Assembly (NCBI GenBank): GCA_030589895.1
Contig: JAUUZQ010000014.1
Location: 1-51,366, forward strand
Origin: Bacteroidales bacterium
GTDB taxonomy: Bacteria; Bacteroidota; Bacteroidia; Bacteroidales; GCA-2748055
Direction: 5' to 3'
DNA: 51,366 nucleotides
The position numbers and the translations under genes are program-made. Under the pieces are notes generated by a model that was not told the origin of the DNA, searched no databases, and saw nothing but the letters and a program-made list of their open reading frames with translations. Positions 1-10,200 of this stretch are shown one piece after another; position 1 is the first letter of the stretch, and every line of letters begins with the position of its first letter.

Positions 1-689
1 ATTATAATAAGCGAGACAGCTATGAATATGCCGGTGCAGCAGGTGGATATATCGATAAATTTGGATATACATTTTGCAGGGGAAGGATCTTTGACAAACT
101 TGAGATAATAAATTCTGAGTATCGTGAAAGTGTAGAAGTATTCTGGACCACTGGCGCTTGTATGCTGGTAAGGGCTGAGTTTTTTCGAAATGCAGGTGGA
201 TTTGACGAGCATTTTTTTGCACATATGGAAGAGGTGGATCTGTGCTGGAGATGGAAAAACATGGGACATAAACTCATGATAAATACAGCCTCTGAAGTAT
301 ATCATGTTGGTGGTGGAACATTACCAAAATCCAATCCCTTTAAAACCTATCTGAACTTCAGGAATAATCTATTTCTTCTCTATAAAAATCTTCCTGAAAA
401 CAAATTGACTGAAGTTTTGTTTATTAGAATATTATTAGACTATTTATCTGTAGTTCGCTTCCTTGTAACTCTCTCATTTAAAGATATCGGCGCTATTTTT
501 AAGGCACACAGACATTTTTTCAAAAAAAGAAAAGATTACAGAAACTTCAGAAAAATACAAAGTGAACTGGTGACTACATCAAATCACAGAGAACAATACA
601 ATAGATCTATAGTTGCAGACTATTTTTTACTTGGACGAAAGAGATTCACCCGGTTACGGGGAGCATTTGCAGATAAGTTCGTAGATTAA
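1..689 (+). CDS. Glycosyltransferase family 2, C-terminal part (5' end outside window)
   Basis: The reading frame is open from the first complete codon at position 3 to the stop at 689, so the gene starts outside the window; the first internal ATG at 162 is not the true start. The visible part carries the acidic segment GFDEHFFAHMEEVDLCWR typical of GT-A family 2 enzymes of the rhamnosyl/dTDP-sugar type (around codons 63-80 of the visible part). A hydrophobic stretch follows (ILLDYLSVVRFLVTL) that may associate with the membrane. It probably transfers a sugar to a lipid-linked or surface glycan on the cytoplasmic face of the inner membrane. Donor and acceptor cannot be deduced. The segment preceding codon 54, including the upstream catalytic aspartates, is mostly missing. 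Confidence 0.85.
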   Translation, partial: YNKRDSYEYAGAAGGYIDKFGYTFCRGRIFDKLEIINSEYRESVEVFWTTGACMLVRAEFFRNAGGFDEHFFAHMEEVDLCWRWKNMGHKLMINTASEVYHVGGGTLPKSNPFKTYLNFRNNLFLLYKNLPENKLTEVLFIRILLDYLSVVRFLVTLSFKDIGAIFKAHRHFFKKRKDYRNFRKIQSELVTTSNHREQYNRSIVADYFLLGRKRFTRLRGAFADKFVD

Positions 690-739
690 GACAATGTACA
701 ACAAAAATACCCGCACGAAAACCGATAAATACACATTAT

Positions 740-2434
740 ATGAAAGAATTACAGATATTTAATAATCTTCCAGCCCTTTTGGAAGAAAGCGCAAAGAAAT
801 TTTCAGATCGACTGGCGCTTACAATTGCCAATGGTTTATCATACAGCTATCGCGAACTAAATGACCTGGCCCATGCAATAGCAACGAAACTATATGGTAT
901 CGATGTTGAAAAGGGAGACAGAATATCCATCATTGGTGAAAACAGTCCGCATTGGAGTGCATCATATTTTGGCACCTTAAAAGCCGGAGGGATCACGGTA
1001 CCTGTTCTCACTGATTTCAAAGGAACGGAGATGTATTCAATCCTTGAACATGCTGAAGCCAGTGTTGTTTTTATCTCTGCGATCCAGTTTAAGAAATTTA
1101 CAAATGGATTTCCTGAATGCGTAAAATATTTTGTCATGCTGGAGAATTTTGAAATTCATCCTGCAGCTGATTACTCAAAAGTACTAAAACAGGACCTTAA
1201 AACCATTGAAAAGGCAGCCGCAGTGAAGAGGGATGAGAAGATTGTCTTTCCTGATTCAGTCAGAGATGACCTTGCTTCAATAATCTATACTTCAGGAACA
1301 ACAGGACGATCGAAAGGGGTCATGTTGAGCCACGATAATCTTATTTTCAATGCTGTTCAAACCGGAACAATTCATGCCATCAATAAAGAAGACTTATTCC
1401 TTTCAATACTCCCTCTGGCTCATACCTACGAGTGTACCCTTGGTTTGATCATTCCCCTTTTGAATGGAGCAACAGTTTGCTATATCGACAAGCCCCCTGT
1501 AGCTTCATATCTGGGCCCTATATTAGAGAAGTACAAACCCACTACAATGATGACCGTTCCCCTGATCATGGAAAAGATTTACCGTAATAAAATAAAACCA
1601 GGAATTCAAAAATCACCTGTCACAAGGATCATGTCGAAGTTTTCTCTTACACGTAAAATAGTTCACCGTGGAGCCGGGAAAAAACTGATGGAATATTTTG
1701 GAGGCAGAATGAGGTTTTTTGGAGTTGGAGGTGCACCACTTGCTCCTGACGTTGAGAAGTTTTTGATCGAAGCAAAATTCCCATATGCCATTGGCTACGG
1801 ACTTACCGAAACATCACCAATGCTTTCAGGGTTTGCTCCTGAAGGAGCCGTTTATAAATCAGTTGGAACAGTCCTTGAAGGTGTTCATATAAAAATATCT
1901 AATCCGGATAAAGAGAGCGGCGAAGGGGAAATAATAGCCAAAGGACGAAATATAATGCATGGCTATTACAAGAATGAAGAAGCTACCAAAGATGTATTCA
2001 CCGATGATGGATATTTCAGAACCGGTGACCTTGGTCTATTCGATAAAAAAGGTATACTCTTTATAAAAGGACGCTTAAAAAATATGATATTGGGTCCCAA
2101 TGGAGAGAATATCTATCCCGAAGAGATTGAAGCTGTGATTAATGAGATAGATTTTGTGTCTGAATCACTGGTAATGAATATTCAAGGGAAACTGGTCGCA
2201 AAAGTTCACCTGAATTTCGAACAACTGGAAGAAAAATTTCATGAGCTGCTAAACTCAGCCACTGATAAGCAGAAAGAATTGCACAATAAAGCAGAGGAGT
2301 TACTTGCAGAGCTTAAAATACATGTAAACCAACATGTAAGCAAAAACTCTAAGTTAGCATCCGTGATTTTGCAGTTAGATCCTTTTGTGAAAACACCAAC
2401 ACATAAGATCAAGCGCTTTCTATATAATACCTAA
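740..2434 (+). CDS. AMP-dependent acyl-CoA synthetase/ligase (long-chain fatty acid-CoA ligase type)
   Basis: 564-residue member of the ANL (adenylate-forming) superfamily. The phosphate loop YTSGTTGRSKG begins at residue 183, the adenine/acyl motif GYGLTETSP at about 352, and the hinge region YFRTGDL...KGRLKNMI follows. It is expected to activate a carboxylic acid as acyl-AMP and transfer it to CoA or another carrier; the substrate is not readable from the sequence, although the closest match by eye is FadD/LC-FACS. No signal peptide is present, so it should be cytosolic or peripheral to the membrane. It lies 50 bases after the glycosyltransferase and overlaps the convergent pyrophosphatase gene by 4 bases. 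A second, clearly different paralogue is at 32312-34096. Confidence 0.9.
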   Translation: MKELQIFNNLPALLEESAKKFSDRLALTIANGLSYSYRELNDLAHAIATKLYGIDVEKGDRISIIGENSPHWSASYFGTLKAGGITVPVLTDFKGTEMYSILEHAEASVVFISAIQFKKFTNGFPECVKYFVMLENFEIHPAADYSKVLKQDLKTIEKAAAVKRDEKIVFPDSVRDDLASIIYTSGTTGRSKGVMLSHDNLIFNAVQTGTIHAINKEDLFLSILPLAHTYECTLGLIIPLLNGATVCYIDKPPVASYLGPILEKYKPTTMMTVPLIMEKIYRNKIKPGIQKSPVTRIMSKFSLTRKIVHRGAGKKLMEYFGGRMRFFGVGGAPLAPDVEKFLIEAKFPYAIGYGLTETSPMLSGFAPEGAVYKSVGTVLEGVHIKISNPDKESGEGEIIAKGRNIMHGYYKNEEATKDVFTDDGYFRTGDLGLFDKKGILFIKGRLKNMILGPNGENIYPEEIEAVINEIDFVSESLVMNIQGKLVAKVHLNFEQLEEKFHELLNSATDKQKELHNKAEELLAELKIHVNQHVSKNSKLASVILQLDPFVKTPTHKIKRFLYNT

Positions 2435-3102
2435 ACAGAGGAGAGAATAGAATCCAGGTTTTCGAACTTCAGGCGATAATCTTCGATCGACCTGTTGATT
2501 ACCTCATGGGCTTCTGCTTTACCATAAACATGTGTTATCTCCACATCAGCAGGGTTCCCGGGAAGGTCCTTGTACGTAAGAAAATAGTGTTTTAAGCGAT
2601 TCACTACCTTAACGGGTACATCAGAAATGTCTTCAAACGACTCATACAAGGCGTCATTATTCAGTACAGCAATAATTTTATCGTCAGCCTGATTGTTATC
2701 AATCATTCGAAATCCTCCAATCGGCTTTGCCCTTACAAGAATATCGCCATGTGTAATTTCCTTCTCAGTGAGAATACAGATGTCAATTGGGTCTGCATCA
2801 CCAATTATGTCGGTATTTCCTGTTTTTTCACAAGCCATCTCAGCTACCTTTTTTCCACTAAAAGTCTGGGGAATGAAGCCATACAATGCAGGCACAGCAT
2901 TAGAATACTTCTGTGGCCGGTCAATCTTCAGATAACCGGATTTCTTATCTATCTCATATTTCACCGTATCCCTGGGAACCATCTCTATAAAACAAGTAAT
3001 CAGTTCTGGTGATTCATCTCCAATATCGACTCCGTGCCATGGGTGAGATTTGTACCTAAGTCCCATTAGCCTGCCGATTGGATCCATTAATTTATTTGAC
3101 AT
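2431..3102 (-). CDS. ppa: Inorganic pyrophosphatase, family I (soluble)
   Basis: 223 residues. The family I signature is present as GDADPIDI at residues 101-108, with the usual upstream segment KYEIDKKSGYLKIDRP (48-63) and ALYGFIPQTF (72-81). The enzyme hydrolyses diphosphate to two phosphates with Mg2+, pulling biosynthetic reactions forward, and is cytosolic. It is longer than the E. coli enzyme, with an N-terminal extension of about 40 residues, which is usual for Bacteroidota members. It follows murF by 22 bases on the same strand and is probably cotranscribed with it. Its 3' end overlaps the convergent acyl-CoA synthetase gene by 4 bases. Confidence 0.95.
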   Translation of the reverse strand: MSNKLMDPIGRLMGLRYKSHPWHGVDIGDESPELITCFIEMVPRDTVKYEIDKKSGYLKIDRPQKYSNAVPALYGFIPQTFSGKKVAEMACEKTGNTDIIGDADPIDICILTEKEITHGDILVRAKPIGGFRMIDNNQADDKIIAVLNNDALYESFEDISDVPVKVVNRLKHYFLTYKDLPGNPADVEITHVYGKAEAHEVINRSIEDYRLKFENLDSILSSV

Positions 3103-3124
3103 CTTCTAACTATTAATTTTTTCT

Positions 3125-4429
3125 TTAACTATTTGAAAGTAAATTACTTGCTTCTTCAAGAGTATTTTTTCTACTCCCCTTTAAAAGTATTCTGAATCCT
3201 GTAGGCATATTGTCCTTCAGGTAGAGGATACATTCGTGAATATCAGCAAAAAAATGAAAAGGATATTCTTTGTCTGAAAAGTGTAAAAAATGACTTCCAA
3301 CAAGGATAACCTCATTCACTCCTGAGTCTTTCAGGTAATTCAATATAATCTTATGCTCCTTTTCTGATTCATCTCCAAGTTCCAGCATTTCACCCAAAAT
3401 AACCATGGTTTTCTCTCCCTGTTCTCTGATAAAATCCTCCAGGGCAAGTTTCATACTGGTGGGGTTGGCATTGTAAGCATCCAATAAGAGCGTATTTGTT
3501 TTCCCCTTGATTAACTGCGATCGGTTATTCTCAGGAGCATATTGAGAAAGGCTTTCAATAATTCGCTCCGGTTTTATTTTGAAGTATAAACCCGCCGAAA
3601 TTGCTGCCAGTATATTCAAAAAATTATACCTGCCTGCCATCCGTGTAGAAATTGGATAGCTCGCCCCGGCAATTTCGATCTCTCCCCGAAGATAAGGTCT
3701 TGCATCCAGAATAGTGCCTTTTACATCTCCCTCATTTTCGACTCCATAACAGAGCCCTTCCAGACCCCTGATCTTAGCCATATCCACTAAGCGGGTATCA
3801 TCACAGTTGAAGAGTATCATTTTCTTGTCCAAAGCAAGATAATCAAATAGCTCACCTTTTGCCTTTCTTACACCCTCCACTGACCCAAAACCTTCCAGAT
3901 GTGCTTTCCCAATATTGGTTATAATCCCCAGATCAGGTTCAGCAATGTTGCATAGCAAAGCAATTTCATCAGCATGATTAGCTCCCATTTCGATAACTGC
4001 AATTTTTTCATCTTCCAGGCGCAGCAAAGTTAAAGGAACACCAATATGATTGTTCAGATTTCCCTCAGTGTAGAGTATCTTAAATTCTGATGAAAGCACC
4101 TTTGCAATTAGCTCTTTCGTTGTTGTCTTTCCATTGCTTCCGGTGATAGCAAGAACTGTGACATTTTTCTGTTTTCTGTGATAATTTGCCAGTGACTGCA
4201 AAACTTCCAGGGCAGAGTCAACGACATGCACTTTGCGGTTACCCTTCCACTTGGGGTCATTGCAAACTGCCAAAAAGCAAGCCTTTGATAAAGCCTCCTT
4301 CACAAATCGATTACCATCAAAGTTTTCCCCTTTCAGTGCAAAGAAAATATTGCCCGGCACCAGCTGTCTGGTATCAGTGCAAATACCCGATGACTTTTTA
4401 AAAATTTCATATAATTCTTTCAAGGTCAT
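3125..4429 (-). CDS. murF: UDP-N-acetylmuramoyl-tripeptide--D-alanyl-D-alanine ligase MurF
   Basis: 434 residues, normal for MurF. The N-terminal domain contains the substrate-binding segment TDTRQLVPGNIFFALKGENFDG (residues 18-39, quoted only in part as TDTR and FFALKGENFDG). The Mur-ligase ATP loop TGSNGKTTTKE is at 96-106, followed by EGNLNNHIGVPLTLL and the EMGANH motif typical of MurF. It adds D-Ala-D-Ala to the UDP-MurNAc-tripeptide in the last cytoplasmic step of peptidoglycan precursor synthesis. Its neighbours are ppa downstream and gldJ upstream, separated from gldJ by a terminator. Linkage of murF to gldJ is, as I recall, seen in other Bacteroidota. Confidence 0.95.
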   Translation of the reverse strand: MTLKELYEIFKKSSGICTDTRQLVPGNIFFALKGENFDGNRFVKEALSKACFLAVCNDPKWKGNRKVHVVDSALEVLQSLANYHRKQKNVTVLAITGSNGKTTTKELIAKVLSSEFKILYTEGNLNNHIGVPLTLLRLEDEKIAVIEMGANHADEIALLCNIAEPDLGIITNIGKAHLEGFGSVEGVRKAKGELFDYLALDKKMILFNCDDTRLVDMAKIRGLEGLCYGVENEGDVKGTILDARPYLRGEIEIAGASYPISTRMAGRYNFLNILAAISAGLYFKIKPERIIESLSQYAPENNRSQLIKGKTNTLLLDAYNANPTSMKLALEDFIREQGEKTMVILGEMLELGDESEKEHKIILNYLKDSGVNEVILVGSHFLHFSDKEYPFHFFADIHECILYLKDNMPTGFRILLKGSRKNTLEEASNLLSNS

Positions 4430-4520
4430 CTATTGTCTATTTTGATCTGAGTACTCCAAACACAAGTCCAGTATGAGTAGCGGTTTGATAATCAATATTA
4501 ATTTACTCTTTTCCTATTAA

Positions 4521-4563
4521 AAACAAAGAAGGCTGTTCCTTCACAGAAACAGCCTCTTTGTTT
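4521..4563 (-). terminator. Rho-independent terminator downstream of gldJ
   Basis: The arms AAACAAAGAAGGCTGTT (4521-4537) and AACAGCCTCTTTGTTT (4548-4563) pair with a single bulged base. On the minus strand the hairpin is followed by a run rich in T. It sits between the gldJ stop (4579) and the murF start (4429), so it separates gldJ from the murF-ppa unit. Confidence 0.75.
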
Positions 4564-4578
4564 GATCTGTATTTTATT

Positions 4579-6054
4579 TTAGAATCCAGTTGGAGTACCT
4601 ACGCGCGTCATCGCACAACGGAATCCAAGATCATCTCTTGATTCTGATTGCTTCAGATATCTTCTTTCACCAGGACTTAACCAATAAGCTCTGTCCTTCC
4701 ATGATCCTCCCTTGAATACTCTAACCTCATCACTGATTAAAGAGGAGTAATCGTTCTCCTCGAATACATACATACTCTCTGTCTCTTTAAAATCAGGATC
4801 TGCATCCAATGAACCTCGTTTTTGTGAAGATTGTCTGTCACCATCCTGATAGTTACGGTAATCTGCCTTGCGGTAATTGAACCTGCCTTCAGCATCATTT
4901 TCTTCAATATTCTCAGTTTTAAAACGGAAATTTTCATCAAGCTCAGGTTCTCCATTGGTAGGATTCATCACTATTTTCTTATAAACATTACCACGGAAAG
5001 GGCGGAATCCTGAAACATCTTCATAAGACAATGGGCGATAGACATCAAGTACCCATTCATTGACATTCCCTGCCATACAGAATAGACCATAATCGTTTGG
5101 CCAGTATGACTTAACCGCAGCAGTTATACTTGCATTATCATTAAGTGCTCCTGCAACACCCATCATATCTCCTTGTCCCCTGATAAAGTTGGCTCTCATC
5201 TGGCCCATATATCGAGGATTATCATTGCGAACGTTATGTCCATTCCATGGATAATTTTTTCTTTCCCAAACCAATTCATCTATTGAGTTTCCAATCAATC
5301 CAAGAGCAGCAAATTCCCACTCTGCTTCTGTTGGAAGTCTGTATTTCGGCAAAAGGAATCCATCTTCCATCCTGACACTCCTGCCATTTGGAGGATTCGT
5401 GTTAAATTCATCAAGGAATCCACCATAGAGATATGCCTCAGTGGTGAATACCTTACTGGTGTCACCCTGGTCACTTCTGAATTCCATGATACCCATATCA
5501 ATAAGAATTTTCTCATTCACCCTGTCAGTTCTCCATAGTGCGTAGTTATTGGCTTTCTCCCAATTTACACCCACTACAGGATATTCATTATAAGAAGGAT
5601 GGCGATAATAATACTCCATGTATGGCTCATTGTAGGCCATTGGATCTCTCCACACAAGTGTGTCAGGAAGAGCATTTACGGCAATATCAGGGTTTTCCTT
5701 ATAAATCCGGTTAAGCCAGAAAAGGTATTCCCGGTAATTTACATTGCTTACCTCAGCGATATCCATGTAAAATGAACTTACAGTAACCCTTCTGGGTACA
5801 TTATTCCATTCATACATAACATCATCCTGTACTTTACCCATGGTAAAAGTACCTCCCTCAATAAGGGTCAGTCCGGGACCAGTTTCCTGGTCTGCTGATG
5901 CAATAACTTCAAATCCTCCCGTCTCCTCTATTCCTTTATTAAAGTCCCAACCTGTTGCGCTGGAAACACTACCAGATTTCGTGGCATCTTTGCTACATCC
6001 GGCAAGAACAACAGCAACAATAATAATAGGAACCAGTCTCAGTGCTATTTTCAT
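4579..6054 (-). CDS. gldJ: GldJ-like lipoprotein with FGE-sulfatase (SUMF1) fold, T9SS/gliding associated
   Basis: I chose the ATG at 6054, giving 491 residues, because it directly starts a lipoprotein signal peptide with lipobox LAGC (Cys20); the longer frame to 6129 would overlap the upstream gene. The mature protein has a formylglycine-generating-enzyme/sulfatase-modifying fold: GGTFTMGK near the N-terminus, YRLPTEAEWEFAA in the middle, GNVNEWVLDVYRP, and FKGGSWKDRAYWLSPGERR near the end. GldJ is a lipoprotein of the gliding/T9SS apparatus in Flavobacteriia and is related to GldK/PorK; both lack sulfatase-modifying activity as far as is known. Position next to porU and porV favours GldJ over GldK, since gldK/porK normally sits with gldL, gldM and gldN, which are not here. 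Whether the organism glides cannot be told. Confidence 0.85.
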   Translation of the reverse strand: MKIALRLVPIIIVAVVLAGCSKDATKSGSVSSATGWDFNKGIEETGGFEVIASADQETGPGLTLIEGGTFTMGKVQDDVMYEWNNVPRRVTVSSFYMDIAEVSNVNYREYLFWLNRIYKENPDIAVNALPDTLVWRDPMAYNEPYMEYYYRHPSYNEYPVVGVNWEKANNYALWRTDRVNEKILIDMGIMEFRSDQGDTSKVFTTEAYLYGGFLDEFNTNPPNGRSVRMEDGFLLPKYRLPTEAEWEFAALGLIGNSIDELVWERKNYPWNGHNVRNDNPRYMGQMRANFIRGQGDMMGVAGALNDNASITAAVKSYWPNDYGLFCMAGNVNEWVLDVYRPLSYEDVSGFRPFRGNVYKKIVMNPTNGEPELDENFRFKTENIEENDAEGRFNYRKADYRNYQDGDRQSSQKRGSLDADPDFKETESMYVFEENDYSSLISDEVRVFKGGSWKDRAYWLSPGERRYLKQSESRDDLGFRCAMTRVGTPTGF

Positions 6055-6113
6055 GGCATTTTTAGGTTTTACAGTTATACAAACGCTAATATATAAACTT
6101 CTCACAAAATTAA

Positions 6114-7100
6114 CTAAAATTTCGGACATTTTATTGCGCTGCGTTTTTTTCTTTTATTAAGATTCTCATATATTATCAACATCGAAAATTCGTGTGCTCC
6201 CATGTTTGGCAATCTAATGGTGGGACTGGATAATCCCACATCATAACTATACCTGAATCGAAATCTCTCAGTACTATAACCTGCTGAAAATATGAGATTT
6301 CCATAGTTAAAGACAATATCATGACGTGTCCAGAGTCCGATCATTATATCTCGGTATATTACTTCCAGTCCATAGTTGATCTGCTGAATATTTTGCTGTT
6401 GCATAAAAACCAGGTTTGGAGATAATTGTAATAATTCCCTGCCGATTCTTTTCTCAATTATTGGAATTATTGCTCCAATATGCATAGTATATTTCCGTGG
6501 TATGAAACCTGTTGGGTCATCTCTGTCCGTAATTGCCGGATTAAGAATATGATGAAGAGCCAAACCACCATAAACACCTTTATAAAAAGCTGTTACGCCC
6601 GTTGCGAAATCAGGATAGAACTCACTATAGCCAGGTACATTCTCCAAATTAACACCTGTTGATCCAGTAACAGGATCAATCATATTTCCAAATACCAGAT
6701 CGGCCGTATTGAGAGATTGTTGTCCAATCCCAGCCTGGATTCCACCAGCAAAATAAAGCCAGCGTGAAGCCTTGAAATGATAGGAATACATAGCCGAAAA
6801 ATCAAAGGTATTAAATGCCCCGCCTCCCTGCATATCATTTAATACCCGAAACCCCAGTCCTCCATGCAGCTTATCAACATATTGATCATATGAAGCCTGA
6901 TATGTAATATATGAAGATCCAGAATTAGGCCATTGATTTCTATATCCAAAAAATATTTTAGCAGGCCCTTCAACTCCGGCCCAGGCCGGATTCAGATGAA
7001 TTCCATTTGAATAAAAATGCGAAAACAGAGGATCCTGAGCATCACCAACTTGTGGTAAGTTTATCAAAAAAATAAAAGATATAAGAATTCTGTAAGGCAT
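6114..7100 (-). CDS. PorP/SprF family type IX secretion membrane protein
   Basis: I start at the ATG at 7100 (328 residues) rather than the TTG at 7106. A signal peptide (PYRILISFIFLINL...GDAQ) is followed by the family hallmark DPLFSHFYSNGIHLNPAWAG and the RNQWP motif, and the remainder alternates like an outer-membrane beta-barrel, ending in YSYDVGLSSP and an EFSMLI strand. PorP/SprF proteins are outer-membrane partners of T9SS. SprF-type paralogues often serve one surface adhesin, and PorP may help anchor the PorKLMN core. It is 59 bases upstream of gldJ and likely cotranscribed. No adhesin partner gene is present in the window, so the PorP versus SprF role is open and I leave the symbol empty. 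Confidence 0.88.
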   Translation of the reverse strand: MPYRILISFIFLINLPQVGDAQDPLFSHFYSNGIHLNPAWAGVEGPAKIFFGYRNQWPNSGSSYITYQASYDQYVDKLHGGLGFRVLNDMQGGGAFNTFDFSAMYSYHFKASRWLYFAGGIQAGIGQQSLNTADLVFGNMIDPVTGSTGVNLENVPGYSEFYPDFATGVTAFYKGVYGGLALHHILNPAITDRDDPTGFIPRKYTMHIGAIIPIIEKRIGRELLQLSPNLVFMQQQNIQQINYGLEVIYRDIMIGLWTRHDIVFNYGNLIFSAGYSTERFRFRYSYDVGLSSPTIRLPNMGAHEFSMLIIYENLNKRKKRSAIKCPKF

Positions 7101-7210
7101 CTTCAAATTTAACAGCTAAAATATTAATAATTCAGGTTTAACATTTCTTTAACAATAAGGATATGTCAGGGTCGTTATTACTTCAACGTCAAATAGTCAG
7201 TTATAATATA

Positions 7211-7218
7211 TATTTTTG
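7211..7218 (+). promoter_or_regulatory. Bacteroidota-type -7 element (TAnnTTTG) for porU
   Basis: TATTTTTG matches the Bacteroidota -7 consensus exactly and lies 22 bases before the chosen porU start codon at 7241. No clear -33 TTG was seen at the expected distance. Its position argues that the longer reading frame beginning at 7163 is not the real start. Confidence 0.55.
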
Positions 7219-7240
7219 CATCCCTGAATCTATTCATTTA

Positions 7241-10200
7241 ATGAAACGACTGATCATACTTCTACTCATTCTTCTACCAAATCTGGCATTTAGCCAGGTG
7301 AAAACATATAGTATTCCGTGGGAGAAAAATGATTCACTGATCTTCTTTCGTCAAGCTATATACGCTGAACAGAACACTCTATTACCTCAATACGCAAAAA
7401 TTACTCCATGGACCCACGAAGGATTGCTTCCCAGGGCCACCGTGATTGTCAATGAATCTTCAGTTGTTGATCCTGCATTTTTAAATCAACTTAAAAATAC
7501 AAAAATTCAATCCTCTCCTTCATTCACAATTGAGATCGTATACGAGAAAAAACGCCCAATGTTGCAATTTAAAGTTACTCCTTTCTTTAGAAACTCCATA
7601 TCGGGCTTGATTGAAAAGGTAGAATCATTCACTCTGGATGTTCAAACCGAGAAACCTCTTGCAATATTAAAGAGCACTCAAAGCGGACTATATACCAGCT
7701 CTTCAGTACTTGCAAATAATGACTGGTATAAGATTGCCGTGGAGCAATCGGGAATCCATAAACTTACTTACGAGCAGATGATAAACATGGGAATATCCAA
7801 TCCCGCATCAGTTAAAGTTTTTGGAGCCGGAACAGTCTTTATACCTGAAGACTACAGCCGGGGAAGTTACGATGATCTTCATGAAATAGGAGTATACACT
7901 GAAAAAGGCAGCGACCAGCTATTCGGGCCTGGTGATTATCTCCTGTTTTACGCCAGGGGGGCGGAATCGTGGGAGTATGATCTTGCAAATGATTTTTTCT
8001 CACATTCGCTGCATGATTATTCAAACAGAGGATATTATTTTCTCACAGATGATTTGGGAGCTGCTTCTCAGCCGGATGATGCAGAAATGAGTGAAGGATC
8101 TGCTACAGATATTGTCACGACTTATGACCTACTGAAATTCCTTGAAGATGAGAAGTATAACCTGCTATATTCAGGAAAAGAATGGTATGGCGACAAATAC
8201 AGTATTACACTAACCGGAGCTTACCCTTTTGCGCTTGAGGGTCTGAATACAGCCAATCCTGTAAAAATCCGCGTAACTGTAGCAGCTCGCTCCAATGAAC
8301 AATCATCATACAGAATCAAAGCCAATAATACGACGCTGGGGACCATTTCTATAGACTATGTCAATCTAAGTCATTATACTTCTACCTATGCCAAAGAAAA
8401 TTCCGGACTATTCTCATATAACAGTACACAGGAAATTGTAACGGTTGTTGTGGAATATCTGCAACCCAATTCAAATTCTGAAGGTTGGCTGAATCACATA
8501 ATCATAAATGGCCGGGGAAATCTCCATCTGGATAGCGATCAACTTCATTTTAGAGACAGCAGAAGTGCCGGTCTGGGTAAGATTGGTGAATTCAGAATCC
8601 AGGGAACTGATAACAATACTATAATATGGGACATTTCTGATCCTGATATACCGGGAAATATCCCGTTTGAAATAGCTTCAGGAACTGCTGTCTTTAAATT
8701 GAAAACGGATGAATTACGGGATTTTATTGTCTTCTCCCCTGATGGAACATTTCCAGCACCTGTTTATAATGGAACCGGACTTGGCAAAATTGAGAACCAA
8801 AACCTGCATAGAGAAACGCCTCCGGATATGATCATTATATATCATGAAATGTTTGAAGAACAGGTCACCAGACTTGCTGAGCACAGGCGTGAGAATGATG
8901 GTCTGACAGTTAACATTGTCACGGAGGATAAGATCTTCAACGAATTCTCATCCGGAACACCAAACGTAAGTGCCATTAGAAATTATCTGAAGATGCACTA
9001 TGACAGGTCATCTGCAGAGGAGATGACAAAATACCTGCTTCTGTTTGGTGACGGATCATTCGATAACAGGGATACGGCCTCATATAACCCTAACATGATC
9101 ATGACCTACCAGTCTGATAACTCTCTTACACCAACACTTTCATATGTCTCTGACGATTTCTTTGGACTATTGGATACCGGAGAAGAGATGTATAGCGGAC
9201 TGCTGGATATTGGTATTGGCAGATTACCTGTATCAACATTGCTGGAAGCAGAACAGTTAGTCGACAAAATAATTGCCTACGACCAGGTTGAAACGCTTGG
9301 AGACTGGCGAAATTACATCTGCTTCATTGGTGATGATGAAGATGGAAACATCCACATGCGACAAGCAAACAGTCTGGCCGGGTATATCGAAGAGAATTAT
9401 CCAAACTACAACATCAATAAGATATTTCTTGATGCCTATCCCCAGGAGACGACACCTACAGGCGATCTCTACCCCGGTGTAACACAGAGTTTGAACGAAC
9501 AAATGGATAGGGGAGCTTTAATTATTAATTATACGGGACATGGTGGTGTTACAGGACTGGCCCATGAAAAAATACTTGACATCACAAATATTAAGGCCTG
9601 GGATAATGAAGGGAAATGGCCATTGTTTATGACTGCAACGTGTGAATTCAGTCGTTATGATGAGTACAATCTAAAATCAAAACTTGAAGTTTCCACAGCC
9701 GGGGAGGAAGTATTGTTAAATCCTACCGGGGGAAGCATTGCACTGTTCACCACAACACGCCTGGTTTATTCGGGACCGAATCATGTGCTTAATGAAAAAT
9801 TTTACGAGAAAATTTTTGAAAAAGACAGCAATAATTTATGTTTTAGACTGGGTGATATTATTGTATATAGTAAAAACGAAGCTGGTGCCGGCATTAACAA
9901 AAGAAATTTTACCCTCCTGGGAGATCCCTCAATCAGTCTCTCCTTTCCAAAGAATATTGTCATAACCGACTCTATCAATAATATTGAAATAGAGAATAGC
10001 ACAGATACAATTGCTGCGCTTAATTTTGTAACGATCAGCGGTCATATTGAAACACAATCCGGAGAACCTTATAATTCATTTAATGGTACGATTTCACCAA
10101 TCGTTTATGACAAAATGAAAAATCTCGTTACACTTGCCAACGATGGAGGTACTCCAATGGAATTCCAGGCACGCAACTCCATATTATATAAGGGAAAGGC

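Noticed and set aside
4186..4445. Plus-strand frames opposite murF
   Set aside because: They overlap a clear MurF coding region and have no recognisable features.
6055..6129. Longer GldJ start at 6129
   Set aside because: It overlaps the PorP/SprF gene and puts 25 residues in front of a clear lipoprotein signal peptide.
7163..7240. Longer PorU start at 7163
   Set aside because: It adds 26 residues before a good signal peptide and runs through the promoter-like element at 7211-7218.
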